Source: Marinospirillum celere
GTDB lineage: Bacteria > Pseudomonadota > Gammaproteobacteria > Pseudomonadales > Halomonadaceae
NCBI RefSeq assembly: GCF_900112235.1
Contig: NZ_FOLH01000002.1
Location: forward strand, 124,001 to 188,000
Length of the DNA stretch: 64,000 nucleotides
Direction of reading: 5' to 3'
Of this stretch, positions 19,937 through 30,257 are shown piece by piece. The translations under genes were made by a program, and so were the position numbers. A model generated the notes under the pieces. It was not told where the DNA came from. It saw only the letters and a list, made by a program, of their open reading frames with translations, and ran no database searches. How positions within the stretch are numbered: position 1 is the first letter of the stretch; every line of letters begins with the position of its first letter.

Positions 19937-22312
19937 ATGACAGACCAACAGGATTCTTCCCAGGCTCAGGCTGGAGAGCTGGTGATCTCCGGTGAGTACT
20001 TGCCGGAACGTATTTACTTACTACCGATTCATAACCGTCCTTTTTTTCCTGCCCAGATTCAGCCTCTGGTGATTCCCCGTAAACGCTGGGAATCCACCCT
20101 TGAGCGGGTCAGTGAAACACCCCATCACGTGTTGGGCGTCATCTATGTTGGTGAAACCTCGCCCGAAAAACTGGAGTTGGATCAACTGCCCCAGATAGGT
20201 ACTGCAGTGCGCGTTCATCGGGCGGATATGGAAGAAAACCGTATTCAGTTTATTGCCCAGGGTTTGAAACGTTTCAAGATAGAGCGCTGGATTTCCCGCA
20301 AGCCTCCTTATCTGGTTGAAGTCAGCTACCCCAAAGAGCAAAAGGATACCAGTGATGAAGCCAGGGCTTATGCGCTGTCTTTGATCAATGGCATTAAGGA
20401 GCTGCTGCCACTCAACCCCCTTTACGGTGAAGAGCTAAAACACTATCTGAATCGTTTTAGCCCTAATGAGCCAGGCCCATTGGCTGACTTTGCTGCAGCC
20501 ATTACTTCTGCCAAGGGACGTGAACTGCAAAAGGTACTGGAAACCCTGCCTCTGCTGCCCAGGATGCAAAAGGTTTTACCCTTGTTGCGCAAAGAGGTGG
20601 AAGTAGCCCGCTTGCAAGGTGAAATCAGCGAAGAGGTCAACCAGAAAATTCAGGACCGTCAGCGCGAATTCTTTCTACGTGAGCAGCTTAAAGTCATTCA
20701 GCGGGAGCTGGGCATCAGCAAGGATGACAAGACCGCCGAAGTGGATGAGTTTCGTGAACGCCTGGAAGGTAAGCAGCTTCCTGAGCCGGTTCAAAAACGC
20801 ATTGATGAAGAAATGCAGAAGTTTTCGGTGCTGGAATCTGGCTCACCGGAATATGCCGTCACCCGCAATTATTTGGATTGGATCACCTGTCTGCCCTGGG
20901 GCATTCGCTCGGATGACAACCTGGACCTGGGCCATGCCCGTCAGGTTTTGGATAGAGACCATGATGGTCTGGAGGATGTCAAAGACCGAATCGTTGAATT
21001 TCTGGCTGAAGGCCACTTTAAAGGCGACGTTGGCGGCTCCATCGTGCTCTTGGTGGGCCCGCCCGGTGTCGGTAAAACCTCGATAGGCCGCTCTATAGCT
21101 GAAGCCCTGGAGCGCAAATTCTATCGCTTCTCCGTGGGAGGGATGCGGGATGAAGCCGAGATCAAAGGGCATCGTCGTACTTATATCGGTGCTTTGCCGG
21201 GCAAGTTGATCCAAGCACTCAAGGAAGCCGAAACCGAAAACCCGGTGATTTTGCTGGATGAAATCGACAAATTGGGAGCCAGCTTTCAAGGCGACCCGGC
21301 TTCGGCCCTTTTGGAAGTGCTGGACCCAGAGCAGAATGTCAATTTTCTGGATCACTATCTGGATGTTCGTGTTGATCTGTCCAAGGTGCTCTTTCTGTGT
21401 ACAGCCAACCAACTGGATACGATTCCCGGACCTCTGCTGGACCGGATGGAAATCATTCGCCTGTCCGGTTATATCACTGAAGAAAAACTGGCCATTGCTA
21501 AGCATCACCTTTGGCCACGCTTGTTGAAACGCGCCGGTTTGAAGAAAAAGCAGTTGAATATTACCGATGCGGCCCTAAAGCAGATTATCGAAGGCTATGC
21601 CCGAGAAGCCGGGGTCCGCAAACTGGAAAAACAACTGCACCGCATTCTGCGCAAGGCGGCCGTGGAATTGCTCGAAGACCCGGATAAAAAAGAGGTCCGG
21701 GTTGGCGTTAAAAACTTGGAAGACTATTTGGGCGCGCCGGTTTTCCGTAGTGAGCAATTGATGAAGGGCGTCGGCGTGGTTACCGGCCTGGCCTGGACTT
21801 CTATGGGGGGTGCCACCTTATCGATTGAAGCAAATCAGGTGCATGCCCTGACACGCGGTTTTAAGCTGACCGGTAAGCTGGGCGATGTCATGAAAGAGTC
21901 GGCTGAAATTGCCTACAGCTATGTGATGGGGCATTTAAAAAGTTTTGGGGCCAACCCGAAATTTTATAATGAAGCCTTTATTCACCTGCATGTGCCCGAA
22001 GGGGCGACACCCAAAGATGGTCCTTCAGCCGGGGTGACCATGGCAACGGCTTTATTGTCTCTGGCTTTGAAGAGAAAACCTGAAAAGGTGGCTATGACGG
22101 GTGAATTAAGCCTAACCGGGCAGGTGTTACCTGTGGGAGGGATTCGGGAGAAAGTCATAGCGGCCAGGCGTTCGGGGGTCTCCACCCTGATTCTTCCTGA
22201 GGCCAATCGACGGGACTATGATGAATTGCCTGACTACCTGCAGGCTGGCCTGGAGGTTCATTTTGCTCGCCAGTTTAAAGAGGTTGCCAAGGTAGCTTTG
22301 AAAATAAATTGA
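19937..22312 (+). CDS. lon: ATP-dependent Lon-type protease (AsrA-like)
   Basis: A cytoplasmic AAA+ protease of 791 residues. The N-terminal substrate domain is followed by Walker A GPPGVGKT (374-381), Walker B ILLDEIDK (438-445) and the C-terminal protease domain with the Ser697 (KDGPSAG) and Lys739 (GIREK) dyad. The N-terminus (IYLLPIHNRPFFPAQIQPL) differs from canonical Lon and recalls the second Lon of pseudomonads (AsrA), so this may not be the cell's only Lon. It is not next to clpX or hupB as canonical lon usually is. An AGAGG ribosome site lies 8 bases before the ATG. Confidence 0.9.
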   Translation: MTDQQDSSQAQAGELVISGEYLPERIYLLPIHNRPFFPAQIQPLVIPRKRWESTLERVSETPHHVLGVIYVGETSPEKLELDQLPQIGTAVRVHRADMEENRIQFIAQGLKRFKIERWISRKPPYLVEVSYPKEQKDTSDEARAYALSLINGIKELLPLNPLYGEELKHYLNRFSPNEPGPLADFAAAITSAKGRELQKVLETLPLLPRMQKVLPLLRKEVEVARLQGEISEEVNQKIQDRQREFFLREQLKVIQRELGISKDDKTAEVDEFRERLEGKQLPEPVQKRIDEEMQKFSVLESGSPEYAVTRNYLDWITCLPWGIRSDDNLDLGHARQVLDRDHDGLEDVKDRIVEFLAEGHFKGDVGGSIVLLVGPPGVGKTSIGRSIAEALERKFYRFSVGGMRDEAEIKGHRRTYIGALPGKLIQALKEAETENPVILLDEIDKLGASFQGDPASALLEVLDPEQNVNFLDHYLDVRVDLSKVLFLCTANQLDTIPGPLLDRMEIIRLSGYITEEKLAIAKHHLWPRLLKRAGLKKKQLNITDAALKQIIEGYAREAGVRKLEKQLHRILRKAAVELLEDPDKKEVRVGVKNLEDYLGAPVFRSEQLMKGVGVVTGLAWTSMGGATLSIEANQVHALTRGFKLTGKLGDVMKESAEIAYSYVMGHLKSFGANPKFYNEAFIHLHVPEGATPKDGPSAGVTMATALLSLALKRKPEKVAMTGELSLTGQVLPVGGIREKVIAARRSGVSTLILPEANRRDYDELPDYLQAGLEVHFARQFKEVAKVALKIN

Positions 22313-22329
22313 CAGGCTTGCAAAGCCAG

Positions 22330-22368
22330 TTGGCAAGAGTATACTAATTAAGATAATTCTTAATTAGT
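22330..22368 (+). promoter_or_regulatory. Promoter with overlapping palindromic operator
   Basis: TTGGCA at 22330 and GATAAT at 22352 form -35 and -10 boxes 16 bases apart. A near-perfect palindrome with 10-bp arms (ACTAATTAAG / CTTAATTAGT, 22343-22368) covers the -10 box. The arrangement is that of a repressor site governing the small DUF2892 gene that begins 30 bases later; the regulator is not identified. Confidence 0.55.
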
Positions 22369-22397
22369 TGTTTTTCTTCTCGAGGAGGAAGTCAGTC

Positions 22398-22601
22398 ATG
22401 AACGTTGATCGTGCGCTCTTGTTGTTTGCTGGAATCATGGTAGGTATCAGTCTACTGTTGACTCACTTTGTTCATCCGGGCTTTGTCTGGTTCACCGCTT
22501 TTATTGCTGTCAATATGATTCAGGCCAGTTTTACAGGCTTCTGTCCAGCGGTAATGATCTTCAAAAAACTGGGGATTCAGCCGGGCTCCGCTTTCCGGTA
22601 A
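22398..22601 (+). CDS. Small inner-membrane protein, DUF2892 family
   Basis: A 67-residue protein with two hydrophobic segments (about 5-22 and 26-46), separated by a short loop and followed by FCPAVMIFKKLGI, the cysteine-containing C-terminal motif of DUF2892 (the membrane part of YgaP-like rhodanese proteins). GAGGAGG at 22382 fixes the ATG at 22398. In other bacteria these genes often accompany sulfide or nitrosative stress functions. It has its own promoter with palindrome and its own terminator, so it is monocistronic. Confidence 0.8.
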   Translation: MNVDRALLLFAGIMVGISLLLTHFVHPGFVWFTAFIAVNMIQASFTGFCPAVMIFKKLGIQPGSAFR

Positions 22602-22623
22602 CTAAAGTTTTAACCAGTTAAAG

Positions 22624-22652
22624 CGGCCTTCTCTCGGGAAGGCCGTTTTTTT
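22624..22652 (+). terminator. Intrinsic terminator of the DUF2892 gene
   Basis: An 8-bp stem (CGGCCTTC / GAAGGCCG), a short loop and a run of seven Ts, placed 20 bases after the stop codon. Confidence 0.9.
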
Positions 22653-22756
22653 ATGGGGGTGGTTTAACAAATAAATGACATATTTAAGTGGCAATGACAG
22701 CCATTTTTTATAATGCTGTTAGCTTCCAAGATTGGCTGTAGGAGTCAAAACGACTT

Positions 22757-23974
22757 GTGAGTAAGCAATTGCTTTTCAATAACCAGGCTTATTGTGTGGC
22801 CTTGCAGCCCATCTGCAATGCAGAACTGCGTCACCAGGCTGATGAGTTGCTTTATCGTGCCGCATCCAATGAGCAGGCAGCACGAATTGATGATCATCTG
22901 ATGGCGACTGCCCGGGTGTGCCATACCGCTTTCTACGAATTGGGCTTGGAAAAACTGGTCGGTCAACGGGAATTGTTTTTTATTGCGCCCCGCGAATGGG
23001 TCTTACACCCTGAAAACCTGCCGCCGCCGACCGGACAACTGGTTATAGAGGTTCTCGACCCTCAGCCTGATGCTGACCTGCTTGCAGCCCTCAAAAATTT
23101 ACGTCAGCTGGGTTATCGTGTTGCCCTGGCTGCCTTTGCAATGACCCCCCAAAACCTGGCTTTGCTTGAAGTGGTTGATGTTATCAAGGTGGACTTGCTG
23201 AAGCCTTTGGATACCGGGCAACTCGCCGAATTCAAAAGCCGGGGGCTACAGCTGCTGGCACGACGTGTTGAAGACTGGACAATCTTTGAGCGCTGCCGTG
23301 AATTGGGATTTGATTATTTTCAGGGATATTTTTACGCGCGGCCTGAAGTTACCCAGGCAGCGACCTTGGAACGCAGTGGCAATCGCAGTGCTCAGATACG
23401 TATTCTTGCCGAAATTCAAGCCCCTGAGCCTGACTATCGAGTGCTGGAACCCTTGATTGCCCAAGACCCTCACTTGGCCTTTTTGTTGCTCAAGCTAACC
23501 AATTCCCCGCTCTACAGACGGAGATCTGAAGTCACTACCATTCATCAGGCGCTCAATACCCTGGGGCTGGATAGAGTCAAAAGCCTGGTAACCACAGTGA
23601 TGTTGGCGAATAACGGGGCTGCCAACCGGCTTTCTTTGCCCAAGGCTTTAACGCGTGCAGCCATGTGCGAGCGTTTGGCGGCCAGTGTGAGTGGTGTTGG
23701 TGAGCGTCAGGCTTTTATGGCTGGACTCATGTCAATGATGGACCTACTTATGGGCATGCCCATGCAGGACTTGCTGCAAGAGTTGCCTCTTAGTAGTGAT
23801 TTCAAGGCAGCCCTGGTCTCCAGAGCAGGCCGCCTGGGCCAATTGCTGAGTCTTGTGCAGGCTTTTGAACAAGCAAAAATGTCAGGCAAATCGTCTGAAT
23901 TGATAGAGCGTCTGAACCGGGTTTGGCTGGAGAGCCAGATTTGGGTGAATCAAATTTTGATGGAAGTTGACTAG
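22757..23974 (+). CDS. Degenerate EAL plus HDOD signalling protein
   Basis: A 405-residue protein with an EAL-like N-terminal half and a C-terminal HDOD domain (about 200-395), the YuxH-type architecture. The EAL catalytic residues are largely lost: the EAL triplet reads ELL (DELLYRA), and the DDFG loop is replaced by AAFAMT, although KVDLL and the late FQGYFYARP motif remain. It is unlikely to hydrolyse c-di-GMP and may sense it or act as a scaffold. It starts with GTG, with AGGAG about 13 bases upstream. It is followed by an HD-GYP-like gene, so the two may form a unit. Confidence 0.8.
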   Translation: MSKQLLFNNQAYCVALQPICNAELRHQADELLYRAASNEQAARIDDHLMATARVCHTAFYELGLEKLVGQRELFFIAPREWVLHPENLPPPTGQLVIEVLDPQPDADLLAALKNLRQLGYRVALAAFAMTPQNLALLEVVDVIKVDLLKPLDTGQLAEFKSRGLQLLARRVEDWTIFERCRELGFDYFQGYFYARPEVTQAATLERSGNRSAQIRILAEIQAPEPDYRVLEPLIAQDPHLAFLLLKLTNSPLYRRRSEVTTIHQALNTLGLDRVKSLVTTVMLANNGAANRLSLPKALTRAAMCERLAASVSGVGERQAFMAGLMSMMDLLMGMPMQDLLQELPLSSDFKAALVSRAGRLGQLLSLVQAFEQAKMSGKSSELIERLNRVWLESQIWVNQILMEVD

Positions 23975-24035
23975 GCGAAGGTGAAGCCCTCCGATTAAAA
24001 ATAACACCTATTGACATCAAGAGGCACTCCTTCTA

Positions 24036-25274
24036 ATGTCCAGTTTAATCGTGTCTTTGAGAAACAAAATGTTAACAAAAGATTTTGAGCTGTTAAAAAT
24101 TGCGTCAGGGGATCTGGTGGTTGGCCAGCCAACACCCTGGAGCATTTGTGACAGCAAGGGGAGTCTACTGGTTGAAAAGGGCAGCCCCATCGATTCGGAA
24201 GACTTTAAAAGGCTTCTAGAACAGGTGGGTTATTTTGCCAAGCAAATCAATCAAGCTCTGGTTCAACCAGTACGCCTGAAGGGTAAGGTTAACCCTTTTG
24301 CTGAATTTGATGATCTTTGTGTGCAGCTGGAAGCAATCTTTAAACGCATCGAAGCAGGGCAACATTTTCCTACCGGATTATTGATTAAACGCTTTCATCG
24401 GTTCATTGCCAGCCTTCAGGGCCTTGTTCACTATGATGCTGATGCGCTACTCGGCGCCGTCCATTTAACAGAAAGCTTTGAATACCCCATTCAGCATCCA
24501 ATGCAGATCGCCGTCTTGACCGAGCTGATTTTGGCCCGCTTGAAGGTTGATCAGGAAACACGCTTAAGTGTTCTGGGAGCTGCTTTAACCTGCAACCTGG
24601 CCATGAACCCTTTCCAGAAACGCCTGGACCAGCAAAAAGGGCCCTTGCTGCCTGCTCAAAAAGATCTGATCAATCGACACCCGTTGATTAGCGCTGAAAT
24701 GCTAAGAGTCGCTGGAGTAGATGATGAGCTCTGGTTGGAGTTGGTGACTCAGCATCATGAAAAACTGGATGGCAGTGGCTACCCCTTGGGGCTAAAAGGC
24801 AATGCTATTCGGCGTGAAGCCAGAATTCTGGCATTGGGAGATGTCTATTCGGCCATGGTGACACCGCGTGGTTACCGTGGCCCTTTAAAACTGAAAGATT
24901 CTCTCAAAGATCTTTTCCAGCAAAGGGGCCGAGCCTTTGATGGCAAGCTCACAGAGCTATTTATCATGGAGTTGGGGCTCTATCCACCTGGCATCTATGT
25001 GCGCTTGAGTAATGATGATCTGGCCGTTGTAATCGGGCGTACTGATCACCCCAAATCCCCTATGGTGGCGAGCATTCGACGTTCTGATGGCTATATGTAT
25101 CCTTCACCTCGAAAAAGAGACTTACGGGAAGGTGAAATAGAAGTTCGCTATGTTTGTGATGCCACGGAAAAGGTTAAAATTAATCCAGCCACCCTGTGGG
25201 GAATTGATGCCCTGCGGGTGGAACAGCGTACTGACCTCTCTTCAGTTGACCCTTTTATGCGTGGATTGATCTGA
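24036..25274 (+). CDS. HD-GYP-like protein with defective HD motif
   Basis: A 412-residue protein. The GYP half of an HD-GYP phosphodiesterase is clear (QHHEKLDGSGYPLGLKG, then ILALGDVYSAM), but the HD metal motif that should read HDIGK is replaced by CNLAM (ALTCNLAMNP). Metal binding and c-di-GMP hydrolysis are therefore doubtful. The N-terminal 130 residues resemble the accessory region often found before HD-GYP domains. AGAGG lies about 12 bases before ATG 24036. It sits between the degenerate EAL-HDOD gene and cheV. Confidence 0.78.
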   Translation: MSSLIVSLRNKMLTKDFELLKIASGDLVVGQPTPWSICDSKGSLLVEKGSPIDSEDFKRLLEQVGYFAKQINQALVQPVRLKGKVNPFAEFDDLCVQLEAIFKRIEAGQHFPTGLLIKRFHRFIASLQGLVHYDADALLGAVHLTESFEYPIQHPMQIAVLTELILARLKVDQETRLSVLGAALTCNLAMNPFQKRLDQQKGPLLPAQKDLINRHPLISAEMLRVAGVDDELWLELVTQHHEKLDGSGYPLGLKGNAIRREARILALGDVYSAMVTPRGYRGPLKLKDSLKDLFQQRGRAFDGKLTELFIMELGLYPPGIYVRLSNDDLAVVIGRTDHPKSPMVASIRRSDGYMYPSPRKRDLREGEIEVRYVCDATEKVKINPATLWGIDALRVEQRTDLSSVDPFMRGLI

Positions 25275-25284
25275 ATTATTGCAC

Positions 25285-25298
25285 TGCAACACGTTGCA
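25285..25298. promoter_or_regulatory. Short palindrome before cheV
   Basis: TGCAAC-AC-GTTGCA is a perfect 6-bp-arm palindrome, followed 20 bases later by a TTGACA hexamer (25319). A clear -10 box at the right spacing is not visible. This may be a regulator site for the cheV unit, at low certainty. Confidence 0.3.
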
Positions 25299-25377
25299 AA
25301 ATGTAAAAATGTATTGCGTTGACAGGTTGTTCAGGGTTCAATGCTTCTAAAACATTAAGGCTAGGGAGACCCGCCTG

Positions 25378-26319
25378 ATGAGCAAGCTGTTGAACAATGT
25401 TAACCAGCGTACCCAGATGGCCGGTGAAAACCGTCTGGAGCTTTTGCTTTTTCGTTTACAAAATGGCCAGCTTTATGGGATTAATGTCTTCAAGGTAAAG
25501 AAGATTATGCCCTGCCCGCCACTGACTCAACTTCCCTACCATCACCCCCATGTTGCGGGTGTAGCCAATACAATGGATGGCTCGCTACCTATTCTTGATT
25601 TGCTTAGTGCTATTCAGTCAGGCAAGGTTCAAGACCCTCGCAAACAACAAGTTATCGTTTGTGAATACAACCGTAAGATGCAGGGCTTTCTTGTTGATCG
25701 CATCGATAACATCGTCAATATGGAATGGAGTGAGATTCTCCTGCCGCCCAAGGGAATAGGCCATCGCCATTATTTAACCTCCGTGACTCGTCATGAAGGT
25801 AAACTGGTGGAAATCATTGATGTTGAAAAGGTTATCTCTGAAGTAACCCCGGCACCTGAAGACTTTAAAACCCAATTTGATGAAGACCTAAGCGAACTGA
25901 AAGCTTCCCAGATACCACGTAAGGTGCTGGTCGTTGATGATTCAGTGGTTGCACGCAACCAGATTAAACGCTGTCTTGAAAAAGTAGAGCTGGAAGCTGT
26001 GTTGCTGAAAGATGGTCTTCAAGCTTTGGAGCATCTGCAGGCAATGCTGGAAGAAGGGAAGGACCCTTATGAAGAGTATCTGATGATGATCTCAGATATT
26101 GAAATGCCGGAAATGGATGGCTATACCCTAACTCGTAACGTTAAACAGGACGCGCGTATGCAGCAGCTATTTATTCTGATGCACTCGTCGCTCTCCGGTG
26201 TTTTCAATGAATCCATGGTTCAAAAAGTAGGTGCGGACAGGTTTATTGCCAAATTTGATGCTGACGAGCTGGCGGTTTCGGTACTGGATCACTTTCGTAA
26301 ACGCTCAACACCGGCTTAA
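25378..26319 (+). CDS. cheV: Chemotaxis coupling protein CheV
   Basis: CheW-receiver fusion that links receptors to CheA and is tuned by phosphorylation. The CheW-like domain spans about 18-155 and the receiver 181-308, with acidic Asp187-Asp188, phospho-acceptor Asp240 (MISDIEMPEMDG), Ser270 and Lys292 (FIAKFD). Length 313 is normal. The next gene, a hybrid kinase, follows after 41 bases on the same strand, so a phosphate exchange between them is possible. Confidence 0.93.
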   Translation: MSKLLNNVNQRTQMAGENRLELLLFRLQNGQLYGINVFKVKKIMPCPPLTQLPYHHPHVAGVANTMDGSLPILDLLSAIQSGKVQDPRKQQVIVCEYNRKMQGFLVDRIDNIVNMEWSEILLPPKGIGHRHYLTSVTRHEGKLVEIIDVEKVISEVTPAPEDFKTQFDEDLSELKASQIPRKVLVVDDSVVARNQIKRCLEKVELEAVLLKDGLQALEHLQAMLEEGKDPYEEYLMMISDIEMPEMDGYTLTRNVKQDARMQQLFILMHSSLSGVFNESMVQKVGADRFIAKFDADELAVSVLDHFRKRSTPA

Positions 26320-26360
26320 ATCTTGGGAACTTGTGACTGACCTCAAAGAAGGCAAGACCT

Positions 26361-28517
26361 ATGGATCCCTCACAAGCAAAAGCCAAGCTTTATAAAGTCG
26401 CGAACGCTCAAGAACCACAAATACTGGACACCAGCACCCAGGAGGCCCTGAAATGCCTCCTGAATGAGTTGGATACAGCCCACCAGGCCAGTAAAACCAA
26501 AAGTCAGTTCCTGGCTAATATGAGTCATGAAATTCGCACGCCTATGAATGGCATTATTGGCATGCTGGATTTGGTGTTGGCGACGGAGCTGGAAAAAGAA
26601 CAAAGAGAAAACCTGGATCTGGCTCGGCTTTCTGCTGAGCATCTACTGGAAATTATTAACCACCTGTTGGATCTATCAAAAATTGAAGCGGGTAAGCTCG
26701 ACTTGCAGCCCAGGGTCTTTGATTTACCCGAAATGCTGGGCCAGACGGTCCGCAGTCTGATCAATAGAGCCAAAGTCAAAGAGCTGCAACTGCAATATGA
26801 GATGTCCGCGAACTTGCCTCGCTTTGTCTATGGCGATCCTTCGCGCCTGCGGCAAATGCTGATTAACTTGTTGGGCAATGCCATCAAATTTACTCAAATG
26901 GGTGGCGTCTATTTAAAGGTAACTTGTGTTGACCTCCAGCCAACAGAAGCTTTGATAGATCTGGAAGTAACGGATACCGGGATAGGGATGTCTGCTGAGG
27001 CTTTGAGGAAAGTGTTTGAACCCTTTGAGCAGGTAGACTCTGAATCAAATCGCCAGTTTGAAGGAACCGGTCTGGGGTTATCGATTGTCAGACAACTGAC
27101 TGAGATGATGGGTGGCGAGGTTTCTGTTACTAGTCAACTCAACGAGGGCTCCCGCTTTGTCATACGTCTGCGATTACCCCTGCCAGCTTCCTCAGAAGTA
27201 AGTCCAGGTGATGAAAAGCCTTTGGAATTTAATGACCTACGGGTTTTGGTCATTGATGATGAGCCAGTCAATCAACGTATGCTGGCTGCGATGTTAAGTC
27301 AACTGGGTGTCGAGCAGGAAACAGCCACCTCAGGGCCTGAAGGGTTATTTTTGCTTCGTCATGCCTGTGATGAGCAGAGGCCTTTTGACTTGGTTCTCGT
27401 GGATGCCCAGATGCCGGGGCTCAATGGCTTTCAAGTTGCCGAAAGAATCGGCCAGGATCAGCGTTTTGGAAGTATCCCGGTGGTTATTCTGACTACAGCT
27501 GCAGAAACTGGTGATGCTCAACGTTGTCGGGCGCTCGGCCTGGCGGGTTATTTAAGTAAACCGATCATTTCCACTGAACTCAAGGCTTTGCTGAGTTATT
27601 TGATTGGTCAAAAAGCACAGTCTAACGCAGCAGGGTCCAAAGGAGACCCGACATGCTTTCTTACCGGTTTGAATATTCTTCTGGTCGACGACAATCCGGT
27701 TAACCAGAAGGTAGCTTTCAAGCTTTTGGAAAAGTGCCAGCATCAGGTTACACGAGCTGCCGACGGTCATGAGGCTTTGGAGCTTCTGGCTCAACAATCT
27801 TATGATTTGGTGCTGATGGACATCATGATGCCGGTGATGGATGGCCTGGAAGCAACCCGACGATGGCGGCAGGAAGAGCAGCAACGTAAATTGCCCATGA
27901 CACCTATAGTCGCCATGACAGCCAATGCCATGCAGGGTGACCGTGAAAAATGTCTGGCAGAGGGCATGCAAGGTTATATCCCTAAACCAGTTAACCCGCT
28001 GTTGCTCTACAGGGAAATTGACCGGGTTATCGCTGAATATCGTCCAGAAACAGTTAAAGAAGCAGTGGTTCCTGGTGAATTTGATGACCTGCTTGATCAG
28101 GCAGCGAGTCTTCTTGAAGAAGCTATGGCTGATGAAGAGCCGCCTTTGCAGGAGCCAGCTTCCTCACTTTTTGATTGGCAAAGGGCGGTTGAGGTCTTGG
28201 GTGCCGATGAAAGTCTGCTGGTGATGGCTTTGGAGACTTTTATTGATGAATACCCTGAGCATCAGCAAAAACTTGAACAGGCCTGGCAGGAAAAAGACTT
28301 ACAGTCCCTTAAGCAAGCTGCTCACACTCTCAAAAGCCTGTTGGCCACCTTTGCTGCTGAAGAACCCTGTGCTCTGGCCAGAGAGCTGGAAATCCTAATC
28401 AGACAGGGTGCTGACCCTTTCACTTTATCCAAAGTGTATGAAGGGCTACAAAATCAACTGGATGTGCTTTTCTCCCAGCTTCAGAAGCATCAGGAAGAAA
28501 TGAGAGAGAAAAAGTAA
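26361..28517 (+). CDS. Hybrid histidine kinase, HisKA-HATPase-REC-REC-Hpt
   Basis: A soluble 718-residue phosphorelay kinase with no membrane segment and no recognisable sensor before the kinase core. Phospho-acceptor His56 lies in [12 protein letters not shown]. The ATPase shows its N box ([11 protein letters not shown]), DTGIGM and GTGLGLS. Receiver 1 has Asp348 (VDAQMPG), receiver 2 has Asp487 ([10 protein letters not shown]), and a C-terminal Hpt domain has His655 (AAHTLKS). It probably receives input by docking on another protein; with cheV just upstream and a PAS receptor downstream, chemoreceptors are candidates. Confidence 0.92.
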   Translation: MDPSQAKAKLYKVANAQEPQILDTSTQEALKCLLNELDTAHQASKTKSQFLANMSHEIRTPMNGIIGMLDLVLATELEKEQRENLDLARLSAEHLLEIINHLLDLSKIEAGKLDLQPRVFDLPEMLGQTVRSLINRAKVKELQLQYEMSANLPRFVYGDPSRLRQMLINLLGNAIKFTQMGGVYLKVTCVDLQPTEALIDLEVTDTGIGMSAEALRKVFEPFEQVDSESNRQFEGTGLGLSIVRQLTEMMGGEVSVTSQLNEGSRFVIRLRLPLPASSEVSPGDEKPLEFNDLRVLVIDDEPVNQRMLAAMLSQLGVEQETATSGPEGLFLLRHACDEQRPFDLVLVDAQMPGLNGFQVAERIGQDQRFGSIPVVILTTAAETGDAQRCRALGLAGYLSKPIISTELKALLSYLIGQKAQSNAAGSKGDPTCFLTGLNILLVDDNPVNQKVAFKLLEKCQHQVTRAADGHEALELLAQQSYDLVLMDIMMPVMDGLEATRRWRQEEQQRKLPMTPIVAMTANAMQGDREKCLAEGMQGYIPKPVNPLLLYREIDRVIAEYRPETVKEAVVPGEFDDLLDQAASLLEEAMADEEPPLQEPASSLFDWQRAVEVLGADESLLVMALETFIDEYPEHQQKLEQAWQEKDLQSLKQAAHTLKSLLATFAAEEPCALARELEILIRQGADPFTLSKVYEGLQNQLDVLFSQLQKHQEEMREKK

Positions 28518-28667
28518 GTTCTGGTTAATTGTTTTATTTTTCATTGATTGAAGTCAATAGCGCATCTGGGCTCCCCCGACTAAAGTGTCGGGTTCAACCT
28601 TTAGCACGCCTTGGTCTAATATTGCTGCACTCCAAGGAAGGCGAGTTTTAATCTGGGGAGCGACCTA

Positions 28668-30257
28668 ATGAGAATCAATGAACCGGTTACCGGCGCGGAA
28701 GTGCGGGTTTCTGATGATGAGCAGTTGATCACCATCACTGATTTACGGGGCATCATCACTTTTGCCAACGATGCTTTTGTCAAAATTTCAGGCTATGAGC
28801 GTAAAGAGTTGGTCGGTCAAAACCATAACCTGATTCGTCATCCAGACATGCCACCTGAAGCCTTCAAAGACTTGTGGGACACCCTGGGTAAGGGGCGTTC
28901 CTGGAAAGGGCTGGTTAAGAACCGCTGTAAGAATGGCGATCACTACTGGGTGGATGCCTATGTCACCCCCATTCGTCGTGACGGCAAGATCGTTGAGTAC
29001 CAGTCAGTACGTATCGCTGCGACTCAAAAAAGCATTTCCCGTGCAGAAAAACTCTATCGGCAGTGGCGGCAAGGCAAAACTCCAGCTCTTATAAAACGGC
29101 CAGGTTTGTCGCTGCACATGAAGGTCTTGCTGACAGGCAGTCTTCCAGCCCTAATAGCTGCGGCTATCCTGGCCGGTTTGGGCCAGGGCTGGGTCAGTGG
29201 TGCGCTTTTAGTTGCTGGCCTGGTCACTACTGGGCTCCTGGCCAATCAATTGAAAGGCCTTAAACGCCTTAAAACAGCCGCCGAGCGCATCAATGCCAGC
29301 CCAGTGATGCAATTTCTTTATACCGGCCGCCAAGATGAACTGGGTGCAATGGATTTTGCACTGCGCACCCGCTCTTCTGAGTTGCGGGCGGTAGTGTCTC
29401 GCTTGCACAATAATTCCAGCTATTTAAGACGTAGCAAATCCCGTTCTGATGAAAAATTGCATGAAGCCTTCCATTATTTGGAAGAGCAGGGAGGGCGGGT
29501 GACTGAAATACGCTCAGCCATGCAAGAACAAATGCAAAGCCTGGAAAGCGTGATGGCAAGTACCGAAAGAACAGCAGCTGCTGCCAGCCAATCACAATCG
29601 GCAACACGCGAGGGCCAAGAACGCATTGCTGAGGTTGCTGAAGCCATTGCAAGCCAATCTGAAGAGTTGGAAGTGGCCAAGAAGCAGGTTGCCAGTCTGG
29701 CTGCAAGCAGTGAACAAATAGGTACTGTCATAGATGTGATTACCAATGTTGCTGAGCAAACCAATTTGCTGGCGCTTAATGCGGCCATAGAAGCCGCCAG
29801 AGCCGGTGAGGCTGGACGCGGCTTTGCAGTCGTTGCTGATGAAGTCCGAGGTTTGGCACAACGTACTCATGAATCCACCCAGCAGGTGCGTACCATTATC
29901 AATCAGCTTCAAGAGGACACCCAGGGGTCTGTTGCAGCTATTGAGAAGGGTGTTCAAGCCTCTCAAAAAACAGTTAATCTGGCTGAAGATATGCGCACTT
30001 CTTTGGAAGAGGTTTTGAGTGCTGTGGCCCAGATCAATCAGCTGGCTGTTGAAGTGTCAGATATGACTCACCAGCAGTCAGCCTTGAGCGAACAAACCAG
30101 GCGTCAAGTTGGTGAGCTGGCTGAATTGGCTGAGAAATCAGTGACCGCTGGGGAAGCTGCCCGACATGAATCCGACAAACTGGATAACCAGGTTGCTAAT
30201 CTGCATCTGTTGGCCAGCAATTTTATTGACAGCCTGAATAATCAGCGTCAGCAGTAA
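28668..30257 (+). CDS. PAS-domain chemoreceptor (Aer type)
   Basis: A 529-residue methyl-accepting protein. The N-terminal PAS domain (about 10-115, with the [12 protein letters not shown] signature) is followed by a hydrophobic hairpin (about 150-188, with no large periplasmic domain) and the cytoplasmic signalling region with the conserved tip ([20 protein letters not shown]). The layout is that of Aer, which senses redox or energy state through bound flavin; flavin binding is inferred from the class. It has no C-terminal methyltransferase tether. The end overlaps greB by 10 bases tail to tail. Confidence 0.9.
   Translation: MRINEPVTGAEVRVSDDEQLITITDLRGIITFANDAFVKISGYERKELVGQNHNLIRHPDMPPEAFKDLWDTLGKGRSWKGLVKNRCKNGDHYWVDAYVTPIRRDGKIVEYQSVRIAATQKSISRAEKLYRQWRQGKTPALIKRPGLSLHMKVLLTGSLPALIAAAILAGLGQGWVSGALLVAGLVTTGLLANQLKGLKRLKTAAERINASPVMQFLYTGRQDELGAMDFALRTRSSELRAVVSRLHNNSSYLRRSKSRSDEKLHEAFHYLEEQGGRVTEIRSAMQEQMQSLESVMASTERTAAAASQSQSATREGQERIAEVAEAIASQSEELEVAKKQVASLAASSEQIGTVIDVITNVAEQTNLLALNAAIEAARAGEAGRGFAVVADEVRGLAQRTHESTQQVRTIINQLQEDTQGSVAAIEKGVQASQKTVNLAEDMRTSLEEVLSAVAQINQLAVEVSDMTHQQSALSEQTRRQVGELAELAEKSVTAGEAARHESDKLDNQVANLHLLASNFIDSLNNQRQQ

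Noticed and set aside
20843-21508. 221-codon minus-strand frame inside lon
   Set aside because: Shadow of the AAA+ domain coding sequence; no ribosome site and no family features.
28575-28592. CCCGAC/GTCGGG hairpin upstream of the PAS chemoreceptor
   Set aside because: Only six base pairs and no T tract; could not be called a terminator or assigned an operator role.
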